53,403 bases of DNA from Pseudomonadota bacterium (GCA_030535425.1 JAUNHQ010000014.1:1-53403); one strand, 5' to 3'. Shown: positions 1 to 10,726, counted from the stretch's first letter. Program-made: numbers and translations. Notes: generated from the letters alone by a model not told the origin.

Positions 1-952
<952 letters not shown>

Positions 953-986
953 AAAAACAAACCGTGATGAAAAAAGAAGAAAACAC

Positions 987-1493
987 TCAGATCAACTGCC
1001 GGTACAGCGCCAAGTCAGCCGGGCTGAAGCAGCAAAAAATCACCTCGTCCAAAGCGCCCACGCCAGGGTGCTGGCGCACTGCCGCCACGGCCACTTGCGC
1101 AGCTTGGCCCTGCGGGTAGCCGTAAATGCCGGTGCTGATGCAGGGAAAGGCCAGGGTTTTGATGCCGTGCTGCACGGCCAAATCCAGGCTGTGGGTATAG
1201 CAGGCGCGCAGCCAATCTGCCTCGCCCTGCGCGCCGCCGCGCCAAACAGGCCCCACGGTGTGAATGACGTGGCGGCACGGCAAGCGGTAAGCCCGGGTGA
1301 TCTTGGCCTGCCCCGTCTTGCAGCCGCCCAGCAGCCGGCATTCGGCCACCAGCTCAGGCCCGGCGGCGCGGTGAATGGCCCCGTCCACCCCACCCCCGCC
1401 CAGCAGGGACGAATTGGCGGCGTTGACGATGGCGTCCACGGCCAGGGTGGTGATGTCGGCCTGCAGGGCGCGAAGCTGAGGCATCTGCGGCAT
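987..1493 (-). CDS. Macro-domain protein, probable ADP-ribose / O-acetyl-ADP-ribose hydrolase
   Basis: 169 residues, essentially one macro domain. [18 protein letters not shown] near residues 25-42 is the conserved ADP-ribose binding/catalytic loop of the YmdB/MacroD type, and [12 protein letters not shown] near residue 120 is the phosphate loop. Family members remove acetyl from O-acetyl-ADP-ribose or ADP-ribose from proteins. The ATG at 1493 was preferred to longer in-frame starts because GGGAG lies about 8 nt upstream and the domain begins straight after it. It lies 14 nt downstream of the cold-shock/Excalibur gene and 34 nt upstream of typA, so it is probably cotranscribed with translation genes. 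Substrate not determined from sequence. Confidence 0.9.
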   Translation of the reverse strand: MPQMPQLRALQADITTLAVDAIVNAANSSLLGGGGVDGAIHRAAGPELVAECRLLGGCKTGQAKITRAYRLPCRHVIHTVGPVWRGGAQGEADWLRACYTHSLDLAVQHGIKTLAFPCISTGIYGYPQGQAAQVAVAAVRQHPGVGALDEVIFCCFSPADLALYRQLI

Positions 1494-1507
1494 GGGGTTG
1501 CTCCCGC

Positions 1508-2113
1508 TCAATTGAACAAGCTCCGTCCCGAGGTGCACCACTGCTGCTCGCAGGGAATGCCATCGCCATTGCCGTCCATCTGTGTGCCTGGGCAGTTGTT
1601 GATGAAAAACGTGGCTTCCTCACAAGAAGTCATCTGCGAGCAATGTGTTCGCCCATCACATCTAAAGCGTGAGGTATCTGCCGAAGGTGCAGACAACGGC
1701 ACGGGAGCAGTGCTCGGCTGCCTTGCCAGATCACGCCGCTTCTTATAGTCATCCAACTGTGTATAGGCAATGGCACACAAGACCACCAGCACTGCAGCAG
1801 AACCCAGACGACTCAAAAATCGTGACAACGATGAGGTTCTGGCGTGCGAAGACGATGTGCGCCAACGATGATGGACAGTGGAAGTGGAGGATGAGCGCTG
1901 ACGCCGATCAAGACACTGCAAACGGTGTGCTTTCTTCTTGCCTGACGCATCCAATGTGACTTCGAAGGACACGCGCTCGCCGATGCGAGGGCGCTGGCCA
2001 TCTTTAGGAAATTCTGAGATGTGAACGAATATCTCCGCACCGCCAGCACTGGGCTTGATAAAGCCAAAGCCGCGGTCATCGTTCCACTTTGCCAGCACGC
2101 CATCAAACTGCAT
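1508..2113 (-). CDS. Cold-shock domain, membrane segment and Excalibur domain protein
   Basis: 201 residues from the ATG at 2113, preceded by GGAGAAG 8 nt upstream; this start overlaps the end of truB by 11 nt. Residues 1-70 form a cold-shock OB fold with RNP1 (DRGFGFIKP) and RNP2 (EIFVHIS). A basic Ser/Arg-rich linker follows, then one hydrophobic helix ([15 protein letters not shown]) at about 100-115. The C-terminus (about 152-198) is a cysteine-rich Excalibur domain ending in [10 protein letters not shown], a calcium-loop-like motif. The predicted topology is a cytoplasmic nucleic-acid binding end and a periplasmic Excalibur end. The architecture is recurrent in betaproteobacteria; its function is unknown. 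Confidence 0.87.
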   Translation of the reverse strand: MQFDGVLAKWNDDRGFGFIKPSAGGAEIFVHISEFPKDGQRPRIGERVSFEVTLDASGKKKAHRLQCLDRRQRSSSTSTVHHRWRTSSSHARTSSLSRFLSRLGSAAVLVVLCAIAYTQLDDYKKRRDLARQPSTAPVPLSAPSADTSRFRCDGRTHCSQMTSCEEATFFINNCPGTQMDGNGDGIPCEQQWCTSGRSLFN

Positions 2114-3164
2114 GTGACATCTTCTCCTGCGCAGTCTGTTGCAGCCCCTGCCCAATCTCCACCGGCGTCAGCAGCCGGTCTGCAATCAGCTCCCCCGCCT
2201 TGACGTGCGCCGTGCCCAGCAGGGCGCGGGGCTGGTCGGCAAACACGGCCACGTGTTCGGCATCGGGCCAGGGGCCGCGGCGGCGCATGCCGCTCAAGAA
2301 ACGGCCCGCGTCTTCTGTGCCCAGGGTGATGCGGGTGTGGGCGGGCAGCAGGCTTTCGATGGGCAGCAGGCAGGCCAGGCGCTGGGCTTCGTCCATTTGC
2401 TCCAGCGCATCGAGCGTGATGCACTGGCTTTGCTCAAATGGCCCGGTGGCGGTGCGGCGCAGGGCGGTGAGGTGGCCGCCGCAGCCCAGGGCCTGGCCAA
2501 TGTCCTCGCCCAGGGTGCGGATGTAGGTGCCTTTGCTGCAAGTGACTTCAATTTTGATAGCTGTCGCCACGCTCCCATCAAGCGCAAACGCCTGATTTAA
2601 TGCCAGATTTAATGCATAGATGTGCACCTGCCGCGCCTCGCGCGCCACTTCCACCCCGGCGCGGGCGTATTCGTACAGCGCCTTGCCGTCTTTTTTGAGC
2701 GCGCTGTGCATGGGCGGCACCTGGGCGATGGGGCCCAGAAAGCGCTGGCGCACGGCTTGCAGCGTTTCGGGGGTGATGTCGGGCACGGGGCGCTGCGCCA
2801 GCACCTGCCCTTCGGCGTCGCCCGTGGTGGTGGTCACGCCCAGTTGCAGCGTGGCGGCATAGGCTTTGTCGGCGTCCAGGTGCCCGGCGCTGAACTTGGT
2901 GGCCGCGCCAAAGCACAGGGGCAGCACGCCGGTGGCCAGGGGGTCCAGCGTGCCGGTGTGGCCGGCTTTTTCGGCGCGCAGCAGCCATTTGGCTTTTTGC
3001 AGCGCCTGGTTGCTGGACAGGCCCAGCGGTTTGTCGAGCAGCAACACCCCATGCACCGGGCGGCGCTGCACCCGAGGGCGCGTGCCCCCACGCTCCCCTG
3101 CTGCGCATGGTCCGCTGCCCCCCAAAGGGGCCTGCGCACCTTGGGATGGCCCGGCGGTGCTCAT
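2103..3164 (-). CDS. truB: tRNA pseudouridine(55) synthase TruB
   Basis: Converts U55 in the T-loop of tRNAs to pseudouridine. [17 protein letters not shown] contains the catalytic Asp; [15 protein letters not shown] is the second conserved motif and a PUA-like C-terminus follows. It is 353 residues, longer than the usual 300-315: there is a low-complexity N-terminal extension of about 35 residues and a short insertion near residues 185-205 ([20 protein letters not shown]). DNA of that insertion resembles the dispersed repeat of this genome and also contains a duplicated GATTTAATGC. The ATG directly abuts the rbfA stop (TAAATG). A start nearer [10 protein letters not shown] is also possible. 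Confidence 0.96.
   Translation of the reverse strand: MSTAGPSQGAQAPLGGSGPCAAGERGGTRPRVQRRPVHGVLLLDKPLGLSSNQALQKAKWLLRAEKAGHTGTLDPLATGVLPLCFGAATKFSAGHLDADKAYAATLQLGVTTTTGDAEGQVLAQRPVPDITPETLQAVRQRFLGPIAQVPPMHSALKKDGKALYEYARAGVEVAREARQVHIYALNLALNQAFALDGSVATAIKIEVTCSKGTYIRTLGEDIGQALGCGGHLTALRRTATGPFEQSQCITLDALEQMDEAQRLACLLPIESLLPAHTRITLGTEDAGRFLSGMRRRGPWPDAEHVAVFADQPRALLGTAHVKAGELIADRLLTPVEIGQGLQQTAQEKMSHAV
2549..2600 (+). repeat. Dispersed hairpin repeat, copy inside truB
   Basis: Within truB the plus strand reads TTTTGATAGCTG, then CCATCAAGCGCAAACGCC and GATTT. This is the same order (ATAGC arm, then AAGCGCAAA core, then T-rich end) as the intergenic copies listed elsewhere. The frame is kept and it accounts for the extra TruB residues before [10 protein letters not shown]. 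Next to it GATTTAATGC occurs twice in tandem, 12 nt apart. Similarity is partial and was judged by eye. Confidence 0.55.
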
Positions 3165-3539
3165 TTACGCGTCGCTGTCCTTGGACTTCGAGGCCACCGC
3201 CTTGGCGATCAGGGCATTCATGTCGGCCGCACGTTCGGTGGTGCGGTCGAAGATGAAGTGCAGCGTGGGCACGGTGTGGATGTGCAGGCGCTTGAACAGG
3301 CCGTTGCGCAAATGGCCGGCGGCGTGGTTGAGCGCGTCTTGCGTTTCCTGCGCGTCGCCGGTGAGCAGGCTGAAATACACCTTGGCGTGGGCGTAGTCGG
3401 GCGAGACTTCCACCGCGTTGAGCGTGACCAGCCCCACGCGGGGGTCTTTCAGCTCGCGCGCGATCAGCTCCGACAAGTCGCGCTGGATCTGGTCGGCCAC
3501 GCGATAGCCGCGGTGGGGGACACTGGTTTTTTTGGGCAT
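3165..3539 (-). CDS. rbfA: 30S ribosome-binding factor RbfA
   Basis: Single KH-fold protein that binds the 30S subunit and assists 16S rRNA 5' maturation and cold adaptation. Full-length at 124 residues: [24 protein letters not shown] at the N-terminus, [15 protein letters not shown] in the middle and [24 protein letters not shown] at the end are typical. It lies between the DUF4124 gene and truB in the conserved infB-rbfA-truB order, with the stop directly abutting the truB ATG. Confidence 0.97.
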   Translation of the reverse strand: MPKKTSVPHRGYRVADQIQRDLSELIARELKDPRVGLVTLNAVEVSPDYAHAKVYFSLLTGDAQETQDALNHAAGHLRNGLFKRLHIHTVPTLHFIFDRTTERAADMNALIAKAVASKSKDSDA

Positions 3540-3588
3540 GGTGCTAGGAGCTGCGGTTCAGATGGGGGCGCTTGGCCCCGTGTGCTCT

Positions 3589-4083
3589 TCAGTTCGCAGG
3601 CAGTTTGAGTTTGGTTTTGTAATCGGTCACCCAAGTGTTCATGCAGGCTTGCACGCAGTCGCTGTCACGCTCGTTGAGTTGCTGCGCTTTCAAATTGCGC
3701 TGGCAGCGCAGCATGGCCGCGTGCGGCTGCTGGCCGTGCTGCCCCAGCTCGTCAAATATGGCGCTGCCAGCGGCCGCGCAGGCCGATGGCTGCTGCGGCT
3801 GCCGGGACTCGCCAGCGGCGTTTTCTGGCGACGGTGTGGCCGGGGCTTTGCTCTTGCTGGCTGCAGCGCTGGGCGCCTGTTTGAGCTGGGCCTGCTGGCT
3901 GCCCGATGCGCAGGGCTGCTGCTGAAAGCTGGTGCGTCCGTCAGCTTGTTTGCACTTGTACAAACCCTGCGCTTGCACTGGAGCAGACAGAAAACTGGCG
4001 ACCAACAGCAGCACGCCTGCGCAGCCTTGAGCCATCCATGCAGCCCGGCTTGCAGTCATGGAAAGTTTGGAGTCGGCAGTCAT
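3589..4083 (-). CDS. Exported DUF4124-type small cysteine-containing protein
   Basis: About 164 residues. After a signal peptide (AGVLLLVASFLSAPVQAQ) comes GLYKCKQADGRTSFQQQPC, the hallmark of the DUF4124 N-terminal region. A Ser/Ala/Pro linker follows, then a C-terminal segment with four cysteines (CAAAGS, LRCQRN, SDCVQAC) that could form periplasmic disulfides. The start is uncertain: ATGs at 4083, 4059 and 4035 all lack a good ribosome site, and the first gives a longer signal-peptide n-region. It sits between infB and rbfA on the same strand and so is probably an operon passenger. Function unknown. Confidence 0.8.
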   Translation of the reverse strand: MTADSKLSMTASRAAWMAQGCAGVLLLVASFLSAPVQAQGLYKCKQADGRTSFQQQPCASGSQQAQLKQAPSAAASKSKAPATPSPENAAGESRQPQQPSACAAAGSAIFDELGQHGQQPHAAMLRCQRNLKAQQLNERDSDCVQACMNTWVTDYKTKLKLPAN

Positions 4084-4170
4084 AAGACAAAAAAAGAAGC
4101 GGATGAAAAAAGCAGCCTGCCGCGCGTGCAGGCTGCCAGGGCTTTTCAAAAGTCCCAGGGAATTACCCGG

Positions 4171-7140
4171 TCAGGACAGCGTGCGGGCGATTTCCTTGAT
4201 CTCGAAGATTTCGAGCTGGTCGCCTTCCTTGATGTCGTTGTAGTTCTTGAGCTTGATACCGCACTCAAAGCCTTCTTTGACTTCTTTGACGTCGTCCTTG
4301 AGGCGCTTGAGCGATTCCAGCTCGCCGGTGTAGATGACCACGTTGTCGCGCAGCAGGCGGAAGTGGGCGTCGCGCCGCACCACGCCGCTGGTGACGTAAG
4401 AGCCAGCCACAGTGCCGATCTTGGAGGCCACGAACACGGTGCGGATTTCGGCCATGCCGATGACTTCTTCCTTCTGCTCGGGCGCCAGCATGCCGGACAT
4501 GGCGGCTTTGAGCTCATCCACGGCGTCGTAGATGATGTTGTAGTAGCGCACTTCGACGTCGTTGGCCTCGGCCAGCTTGCGCGCGCCAGCGTCGGCGCGG
4601 GTGTTGAAGCCGATGACGATGGCCTTGGAGGCGATGGCCAGGTTGATGTCGCTTTCGCTGATGCCACCCACGGCGGCATAGACGACCTGCACCTTGACTT
4701 CGTCCGTGCTGAGCTTGAGCAGCGAGGCAGACAGCGCCTCTTGCGAGCCTTGCACGTCGGCCTTGATGATGATGGGCAAGGTCTTGACCTCGCCAGCCGT
4801 CATGTCGGCAAACATGTTTTCCAGTTTAGCCGCCTGCTGCTTGGCCAGCTTGGTGTTGCGGAACTTGCCGGCGCGGTAGGTGGCGATTTCGCGGGCGCGG
4901 CGCTCATCAGCCAACACCATGAATTCGTCGCCAGCCTGCGGCACGTCGCCCAAGCCCTGGATTTCCACGGGAATGGACGGGCCTGCGGCTTTGACGGGGC
5001 GGCCGTTTTCGTCCAGCATGGCGCGCACGCGGCCCGAGGTCTGGCCCGCCAGCACCACGTCGCCCACTTTGAGCGTGCCGGACTGCACCAGCACGGTGGC
5101 CACGGGGCCGCGCCCTTTGTCCAGGCGCGCTTCAATGACCAGGCCCTTGGCGGCGGCGTCCACCGGGGCTTTGAGCTCCAGCACCTCGGCTTGCAGCAGC
5201 ACGTGCTCCAGCAGCTCGTCAACGCCCATGCCGGTTTTGCTGGACACGGGCACGAAAGGCGAGTCACCGCCGAATTCTTCGGGCACGACTTCTTCGCCCA
5301 CCAGCTCGCCCTTGACCTTGTCAATGTTGGCCTCGGGCTTGTCGGCCTTGGTGATGGCCACGACGATGGGCACCTGCGCGGCCTTGGCGTGCTTGATGGC
5401 TTCCTTGGTCTGGGGCATCACGCCGTCGTCGGCGGCCACCACCAAGATGACGATGTCGGTGGCCTGCGCGCCGCGTGCGCGCATGGCCGTGAAGGCCTCG
5501 TGGCCGGGCGTGTCCAGGAAAGACACCACGCCGCGCGGCGTTTGCACGTGGTAGGCACCAATGTGCTGGGTAATGCCGCCGGCTTCGCCCGCAGCCACCT
5601 TGGAGCGGCGGATGTAGTCCAGCAGCGAGGTCTTGCCGTGATCGACGTGGCCCATGACGGTGACCACGGGCGGGCGCGGCAGCGCCTCGGCAGACTGGGC
5701 CTGCACTTCCTCTTCGGTAAAGGCTTCGGGGTCGTCCAGCGCGGCCACCACGGCGGTGTGACCCATTTCCTCGACCACGATCATGGCCGTGTCCTGGTCC
5801 AGCGGCTGGTTGATGGTGACCATCTGGCCCATTTTCATCAGGGCTTTGATGACTTCGGACGCCTTGATGGCCATCTTGTGCGCCAGCTCGGCCACGGTGA
5901 TGGTTTCAGGCACGTGCACTTCCAGCACACGCTGCTCCACCGGCGCGGGGGCAGCGCGCTGCTCGTCGGCGCGGCCGCGTTCGCCACGGCGGCCTTTGGG
6001 GCCGCTGCGCCAGTTGTTGCGGCCCACGCCGCCGCTGGCATCGCCCCGGGTGGGAATGCCTTTTTTCTTGGCCGGGTCGCCCGCCCAGCTGGAGGAAAGC
6101 TTGGCGGATTTGATTTCCTTTTGTCCGCCCGATGCCGGGGGCTTGGCCGCGCCGCCCGCAGCGGCGGGCTTGTGCAGCGTGCCTTTCTTGGCTTCGTCGG
6201 CTTTCTTGTCTTCGGGCTTTTTGGCCACCAGCACCTTGCGCGGGGCGCTCATCATGGCGCGAATGGCTTCGGCCTCGGCCAGGGCCTTGCGGCGGCTGGC
6301 CTCTTGCTCGCGGGCGCGGGCGGCTTCGTCTTCGGCGCTGGCAGCAGCGGGCGGCTGCGCAGTCACGGCGGGTGTGGGCGCCGCTTCGGCAGCAGGTGCA
6401 GGCGCAGACACCGACGCAGATGGCGCCGGGGCAGATTCGGCGGCGGCAGATGCAGGTGCAGGTTCAGCGCCGGGCTGGGCGGCGGCAGCGGCGCGTTCGG
6501 CCGCCTGGCGCTGCTCTTGCTGTTCGCGCTGTCGGCGGCGGGCGGCGGCGTCTTCTTCCTGGCGGCGCAGCAGCTCGGCCTGGCGGCGGGCTTCTTGCTC
6601 GCGGCGAGCCTGCTCGGCGGGGCTGAGGATGGACGAAGCTGCCGAAGCGGGTGCGGGGGCAGAAACGGGCGCGGCCACAGGGGCGGCAGGCGCTGGCTCG
6701 GGCACAGCGGCCACCACGGGGGCAGGTGCGGCAGGCTCAGGCACGGCCACGGGGGCCGGGGCCGCCACGGGCTCAGGCGCCGGTGCCGGCGCGGGGGGCG
6801 GCGGCACGGGTGCGGGCGCTTCGGCCGTCACGGGCTCATCCTCGCGCTTGATGAAGGTGCGCTTTTTGCGCACTTCCACCTGAATGGTGCGTGCCTTTCC
6901 GGTGGCATCGGCCTGCTTGATCTCGCTGGTCGAACGCTTGGTCAGCGTGATCTTCTTGCGCGCGGACGTGGCGGTGCCGTGGCTGGTCTGCAGATAGGCC
7001 AGCAGTTTTTGCTTGTCACCTTCGGTCAGCGGGTCAGAGGCAGACTTCTGGCCCACGCCAGCGGCCTGCAGCTGCTCAAGCAGGGTGCTGGTGGAACGTT
7101 TGAGCTCGTTTGCAAATTCGGCAACGGTAATGGTCGTCAT
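4171..7140 (-). CDS. infB: Translation initiation factor IF-2
   Basis: Positions initiator tRNA on the 30S subunit and promotes subunit joining with GTP hydrolysis. It has 989 residues. An IF2_N domain is at 1-55; a long Ala/Pro/Glu-rich linker runs to about 380; a second IF2_N-type segment ([23 protein letters not shown]) is near 410. The G domain is from about 495 with [20 protein letters not shown] and ITKADKP, followed by domains II, III and C2. The linker contains many AP and APAPAPE tracts and an [19 protein letters not shown]-type charged helix, which explains the very long antisense open frame over this gene. It lies 24 nt downstream of nusA. Confidence 0.98.
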   Translation of the reverse strand: MTTITVAEFANELKRSTSTLLEQLQAAGVGQKSASDPLTEGDKQKLLAYLQTSHGTATSARKKITLTKRSTSEIKQADATGKARTIQVEVRKKRTFIKREDEPVTAEAPAPVPPPPAPAPAPEPVAAPAPVAVPEPAAPAPVVAAVPEPAPAAPVAAPVSAPAPASAASSILSPAEQARREQEARRQAELLRRQEEDAAARRRQREQQEQRQAAERAAAAAQPGAEPAPASAAAESAPAPSASVSAPAPAAEAAPTPAVTAQPPAAASAEDEAARAREQEASRRKALAEAEAIRAMMSAPRKVLVAKKPEDKKADEAKKGTLHKPAAAGGAAKPPASGGQKEIKSAKLSSSWAGDPAKKKGIPTRGDASGGVGRNNWRSGPKGRRGERGRADEQRAAPAPVEQRVLEVHVPETITVAELAHKMAIKASEVIKALMKMGQMVTINQPLDQDTAMIVVEEMGHTAVVAALDDPEAFTEEEVQAQSAEALPRPPVVTVMGHVDHGKTSLLDYIRRSKVAAGEAGGITQHIGAYHVQTPRGVVSFLDTPGHEAFTAMRARGAQATDIVILVVAADDGVMPQTKEAIKHAKAAQVPIVVAITKADKPEANIDKVKGELVGEEVVPEEFGGDSPFVPVSSKTGMGVDELLEHVLLQAEVLELKAPVDAAAKGLVIEARLDKGRGPVATVLVQSGTLKVGDVVLAGQTSGRVRAMLDENGRPVKAAGPSIPVEIQGLGDVPQAGDEFMVLADERRAREIATYRAGKFRNTKLAKQQAAKLENMFADMTAGEVKTLPIIIKADVQGSQEALSASLLKLSTDEVKVQVVYAAVGGISESDINLAIASKAIVIGFNTRADAGARKLAEANDVEVRYYNIIYDAVDELKAAMSGMLAPEQKEEVIGMAEIRTVFVASKIGTVAGSYVTSGVVRRDAHFRLLRDNVVIYTGELESLKRLKDDVKEVKEGFECGIKLKNYNDIKEGDQLEIFEIKEIARTLS

Positions 7141-7164
7141 ATTCGGTGCTTGCCTCCATGATCC

Positions 7165-8649
7165 TTACTCTTGATCCACGAACCAGTGCTCGCGCGCCTT
7201 CAGGATCAGGGCGCGGGCGTCCTCTTCGGACTGCCCGGTGATATCGGTCAATTCATCAACGGCCAGGTCGGCCAGGTCGTCGCGGCTTTTCACGCCGGCC
7301 TCGGCCAGCTTGGCGATCAGCTCGGGGGTCAGACCCTCCAGGTCGCGCAGGTCTTGCGACACGGCGTCCACGCGCTCTTCAAGGGCGATTTCCAGCGTGA
7401 GCAAGGCGTCCTTGGCGCGCGCGCGCAGCTCGTTCACGGTGTCTTCGTCAAAGCTTTCGATGTCCAGCATTTCCTGGATGGGCACGTAGGCCACTTCTTC
7501 CAGGCTGGTAAAGCCTTCGGCAATCAGGATGTCGGCAATTTCCTCGTCCACGTCCAGCTTTTCCATGAACAGCTGGCGCAGCGCGCCGGTTTCCTCGGCC
7601 TGCTTCTGGGCCGATTCCTCGGCGTCCATGATGTTGATCTTCCAGCCCGTGAGCTCGGAGGCCAGGCGCACGTTCTGCCCGCCCCGGCCAATGGCGATGG
7701 CCAGGTTTTCCTCGTCCACCACCACGTCCATGGCGTGCTTTTCTTCATCCACCACGATGGAAGAAACGTTGGCCGGCGCCAGGGCACCAATCACGAACTG
7801 GGCCGGGTCATCGGACCACAGCACGATGTCCACGCGCTCGCCCGCCAACTCGTTGGTCACGGCGTTCACGCGGGTGCCGCGCACACCCACGCAGGTGCCA
7901 ATGGGGTCGATGCGCTTGTCGTGGCTGAGCACGGCGATCTTGGCGCGGCTGCCGGGGTCGCGTGCGCAACTCTTGATTTCCAGCAGCCCCTGCTCGATCT
8001 CAGGCACTTCCTGACGAAACAGCTCGATCATGAACTCAGGCGCCGCGCGCGACAGCAGGATGGGCGCGCCGCGCAGGGTGAGATCCACCTCCATGATCAT
8101 GGCGCGCACGCGGTCGCCGTTGCGCAGGTTTTCCTTGGGAATCATTTCGCCGCGGCGCAGGCGACCTTCCACACGGCCGCTTTCCACGATGATGTCGCCC
8201 TTGTCCATGCGCTTGACGGTGCCGGTGAAGATTTTCTCGCCCCGGCTCATGAAGTCGTTGAGCAGCATTTCGCGCTCGGCGTCGCGGATTTTCTGCAAGA
8301 TGACCTGCTTGGCCGCCATGGCGCCGATGCGACCGATAGGCACGGACTCCACCGGCTCTTCGATGTACTCGTCCACTTCGATGTCGGGAATCTGCTCGCG
8401 CGCCTCGAACAGCAGGATCTCCTGGTCGGGCAGCTGCAGGCCGGCCTCATCGGGCACCACGTGCCAGCGGCGGAAGGTTTCGTACTCGCCCGTGTCACGG
8501 TTGATGACCACGCGCATGTCCACCTCGCCCTCGTACAGCTTCTTGGCAGCCTGGGCCAGCGCCGCCTCGACGGCGCCAAACACCACGTCACGCTCGACGT
8601 TTTTCTCGCGCGAAATGGCCTCAACCAGCATCAACAGTTCGCGATTCAT
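7165..8649 (-). CDS. nusA: Transcription termination/antitermination factor NusA
   Basis: RNA polymerase-binding factor affecting pausing, termination and antitermination. 494 residues from the ATG at 8649 ([18 protein letters not shown], the conserved N-terminus; an upstream in-frame TTG was rejected). The N-terminal RNAP-binding domain is at 1-125, S1 at about 135-200, two KH domains at about 225-345 ([40 protein letters not shown]) and acidic helix-hairpin-helix repeats at 365-490. It follows rimP and precedes infB. In E. coli NusA lowers expression of its own operon, which fits the terminator in the rimP leader here. Confidence 0.98.
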   Translation of the reverse strand: MNRELLMLVEAISREKNVERDVVFGAVEAALAQAAKKLYEGEVDMRVVINRDTGEYETFRRWHVVPDEAGLQLPDQEILLFEAREQIPDIEVDEYIEEPVESVPIGRIGAMAAKQVILQKIRDAEREMLLNDFMSRGEKIFTGTVKRMDKGDIIVESGRVEGRLRRGEMIPKENLRNGDRVRAMIMEVDLTLRGAPILLSRAAPEFMIELFRQEVPEIEQGLLEIKSCARDPGSRAKIAVLSHDKRIDPIGTCVGVRGTRVNAVTNELAGERVDIVLWSDDPAQFVIGALAPANVSSIVVDEEKHAMDVVVDEENLAIAIGRGGQNVRLASELTGWKINIMDAEESAQKQAEETGALRQLFMEKLDVDEEIADILIAEGFTSLEEVAYVPIQEMLDIESFDEDTVNELRARAKDALLTLEIALEERVDAVSQDLRDLEGLTPELIAKLAEAGVKSRDDLADLAVDELTDITGQSEEDARALILKAREHWFVDQE

Positions 8650-8730
8650 GATTCTTATCCGCTCCAATTGCTCATTGCCTCAAGGCAGCGTCAGGCATCT
8701 GGCCTTTCGAGGACGCTGCCCCACACACAT

Positions 8731-9348
8731 TCATCCACCCTGGACCTTGCGGCCCTTGAAGTCCACCACCGGCGCCAACCGGGCTGACGCCAGCTCATCC
8801 AGCTCGAAGTGCATCACTTGCGCGGGCGGCAGCGGGCGCTTGGCGCTGACGCGCTGCCCCGGCTTGGGCGGCGCTGGCTCGTCACGCCAGACGATTTGCC
8901 AGCCCTGCCCGTCCTCGGCCCGGTGCAGCACGCCCCGGAACTTCTTGCGGTTGGCACTGACCTGCCCGGCGGCAGCGGCGCCAATGGGCGCCTTGAGCAC
9001 CAGATCCACCAGCTCGCCCTCAAAGCGCTCGAAATCCAGCGCATGGCGCAGCAGGCGATCAATGCCGGGCGAAGACACTTCCAGGCGGTTGTAATCCACC
9101 CCTTCGACTTCCAGCGTGTACTGCAATTGCCGCGTAACGCGCTCGCAGTCCTCCACCGTCACACGCCGCTCGTGCGGCTCGCCCGGCGCCCAGGGAAAGT
9201 CAATGGTCACGCGCAGCAGCCCGCCTGCGGAGCGCTCCAGCTCCACCAGGTCAAAGCCCAGTCCACGCACGGTGTCTTCGATCGTCTGCTGCAATGCCAC
9301 GTTGGGGTGTTGATCCTCAAAATGCACTGCCAGCTGCATTTCGCACAT
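8731..9348 (-). CDS. rimP: Ribosome maturation factor RimP
   Basis: Needed for maturation of the 30S subunit. About 205 residues. Conserved segments are DTVRGLGFDLVELERSAGGLLRV (written in parts: GLGFDLVELE and GGLLRVTIDFPW), VTRQLQYTLE, YNRLEVSSPGIDRLL and FEGELVDLVLK. Two ATGs, 9348 and 9339, are possible, and neither has a Shine-Dalgarno sequence. Both sit in a predicted hairpin (9330-9357) immediately after an intrinsic terminator, so initiation may be controlled. This is the first gene of the nusA-infB operon. The tail (residues about 130-200) contains a basic insertion common in betaproteobacteria. Confidence 0.95.
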   Translation of the reverse strand: MCEMQLAVHFEDQHPNVALQQTIEDTVRGLGFDLVELERSAGGLLRVTIDFPWAPGEPHERRVTVEDCERVTRQLQYTLEVEGVDYNRLEVSSPGIDRLLRHALDFERFEGELVDLVLKAPIGAAAAGQVSANRKKFRGVLHRAEDGQGWQIVWRDEPAPPKPGQRVSAKRPLPPAQVMHFELDELASARLAPVVDFKGRKVQGG

Positions 9349-9357
9349 GCAAGCTGG
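9330..9357 (-). promoter_or_regulatory. Hairpin enclosing both candidate rimP start codons
   Basis: On the minus strand CCAGCT pairs with AGCTGG and GCAT with ATGC around a 7-nt loop (GTGCGAA), with one bulged base. Both possible rimP AUGs lie in the stem or at its edge. The position next to the terminator hairpin suggests coupled control of transcription and translation, but no alternative pairing has been computed. Confidence 0.45.
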
Positions 9358-9362
9358 CGCGC

Positions 9363-9392
9363 AAAAAAAATGGGCGGTTGCAAGGCCGCCCA
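9363..9392 (-). terminator. Intrinsic terminator in the rimP leader (attenuator candidate)
   Basis: Read on the minus strand, TGGGCGG pairs perfectly with CCGCCCA over an 8-nt loop, followed at once by a run of eight T. It lies between the promoter at 9414-9443 and the rimP start, so transcripts must read through it to express the operon. No upstream minus-strand gene end is nearby for it to serve; the neighbouring gene chrA is divergent. Confidence 0.85.
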
Positions 9393-9413
9393 CTTGGTCG
9401 TCAATCAGCGCGC

Positions 9414-9443
9414 ATTTTAGCATGACCGTCCCTCGCAGGACAA
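9414..9443 (-). promoter_or_regulatory. Sigma70-type promoter of the rimP-nusA-infB operon
   Basis: Minus strand: -35 TTGTCC (9438-9443), 18-nt spacer and -10 TAAAAT (9414-9419) with an extended TGC in front. The predicted start is near 9407, giving a leader of about 60-70 nt containing the terminator hairpin. Placed from consensus similarity only. Confidence 0.7.
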
Positions 9444-9487
9444 GCCTGGCATCGTGTCTGTCACGGCTTTGGCTATGCTGACAACCC

Positions 9488-10726
9488 ATGCCCGCCCCAC
9501 GCCACGCCAGCTCCCACGCGCCCGCACCCGAAGGCTTTTGGGGCGTGCTGATGATCTTTCTTCACTTGGGGCTGACCGCCTTTGGCGGGCCAGTGGCACA
9601 CCTGGGCCACTTCCGCCAGGCGTTTGTGGTTCGCCGGCAGTGGCTGAGCGAGGCAGCCTATGCCGATCTGGTGGCGCTGTGCCAGTTTTTGCCCGGCCCG
9701 GCCAGCAGCCAGGTAGGCATGGCGCTGGGACTTCAACGCGCAGGCTATGCCGGCGCCGCCGCAGCTTGGATCGGCTTCACCTTGCCTTCCGCACTGGTGC
9801 TTGTGCTGCTGGCACTGGGCATGACACGTCTGGATACCAGCCATCCGGCCATGCAAGGCATCTGGCATGGACTGGCCGTGGCCGCGACAGCCGTGGTGGC
9901 ACAAGCTGTCTGGGGCATGGCGCGAACCCTCACGCCCGATACGCCGCGCCGCGCCATAGCCCTGCTGACCGCTGGCGCCGCCTTGTGCTGGCCTGGTCCG
10001 TGGGTACAGATCGTGCTAATCACGCTGGCGGGGGCCGTGGGCGCAGCAGGCTTGTCCAGCAAAAGCTTGCCTTCCGCAGCACCCGAGTCGCAAACCCCTC
10101 AGCCGCATGCACTGGGTCTGGCCAGCTTCTGGCTGCTGCTGTTTGCCGCCTTGCTGCTCGGCCTTCCACTGCTGGCCAGCGTCTTAGCCCCGGATGGCGC
10201 CGTGGCGTTGGTGGATGTCTTCTATCGCGCGGGGGCATTGGTGTTTGGCGGCGGGCATGTGGTGCTGCCGCTGTTGCAGGCCGAAGTTGTGCCGACAGGC
10301 TGGGTGAGTCAGGAGCAGTTTCTGGCCGGCTATGGCGCGGCGCAGGCAATGCCAGGGCCGCTGTTCAGCTTTGCTGCGTTCCTGGGTGCGGCGCGCGTGC
10401 CCTCACCCACTGGCTGGGTAGGCGGCGGACTTGCACTGCTGGCCATCTTTGCCCCTGCCTTCTTGCTGGTGGCCGGGGTATTGCCCTACTGGGCGCGCCT
10501 GCGCCAGCACCGCCGCGCACGGCACATACTGGCCGCTGTGAACGCGGCCGTGGTAGGTCTGCTGCTGGCCGCACTCGTTGACCCGATAGGCACCCATGGA
10601 TTACGCAGCGTGCCAGACGCTCTGCTGGCCGCCACCGCTTTGCTGGCCCTGACCAGGCTGACGCTGCCGCCCTGGGCGGTGGTGCTGGCCTGCGGGGCAG
10701 CAGGCGCTGCCATGGCACTTGCATAA
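9488..10726 (+). CDS. chrA: Chromate transporter ChrA-type (two-domain)
   Basis: CHR-family membrane carrier with two homologous halves; characterised members export chromate. Half one shows LTAFGGPVAHLGHFRQ and CQFLPGPASSQVG (residues about 28-75). Half two shows GALVFGGGHVVLPLL and AQAMPGPLFSFAAFLG (about 245-305). It has 412 residues and 10-12 hydrophobic segments, the usual long-form size. It is a single gene without chrB or chrR, and so may be a housekeeping paralogue of unknown substrate. The ATG at 9488 has no clear ribosome site, and a TATGCT element ends only 8 nt upstream. It is divergent from rimP. Confidence 0.9.
   Translation: MPAPRHASSHAPAPEGFWGVLMIFLHLGLTAFGGPVAHLGHFRQAFVVRRQWLSEAAYADLVALCQFLPGPASSQVGMALGLQRAGYAGAAAAWIGFTLPSALVLVLLALGMTRLDTSHPAMQGIWHGLAVAATAVVAQAVWGMARTLTPDTPRRAIALLTAGAALCWPGPWVQIVLITLAGAVGAAGLSSKSLPSAAPESQTPQPHALGLASFWLLLFAALLLGLPLLASVLAPDGAVALVDVFYRAGALVFGGGHVVLPLLQAEVVPTGWVSQEQFLAGYGAAQAMPGPLFSFAAFLGAARVPSPTGWVGGGLALLAIFAPAFLLVAGVLPYWARLRQHRRARHILAAVNAAVVGLLLAALVDPIGTHGLRSVPDALLAATALLALTRLTLPPWAVVLACGAAGAAMALA

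Noticed and set aside
3532-7161. 1209-codon plus-strand open frame opposite infB
   Set aside because: It is antisense to infB and rbfA/DUF4124; rich in Ala, Gly, His and Arg from the high-GC complement and has no family features.
7171-8787. 538-codon plus-strand open frame opposite nusA
   Set aside because: Antisense shadow of nusA with His/Val-rich composition; nusA is unmistakable on the other strand.
9349-9487. Initiator tRNA gene ahead of rimP as in E. coli
   Set aside because: The region holds only the promoter, terminator and hairpin; no cloverleaf is apparent.
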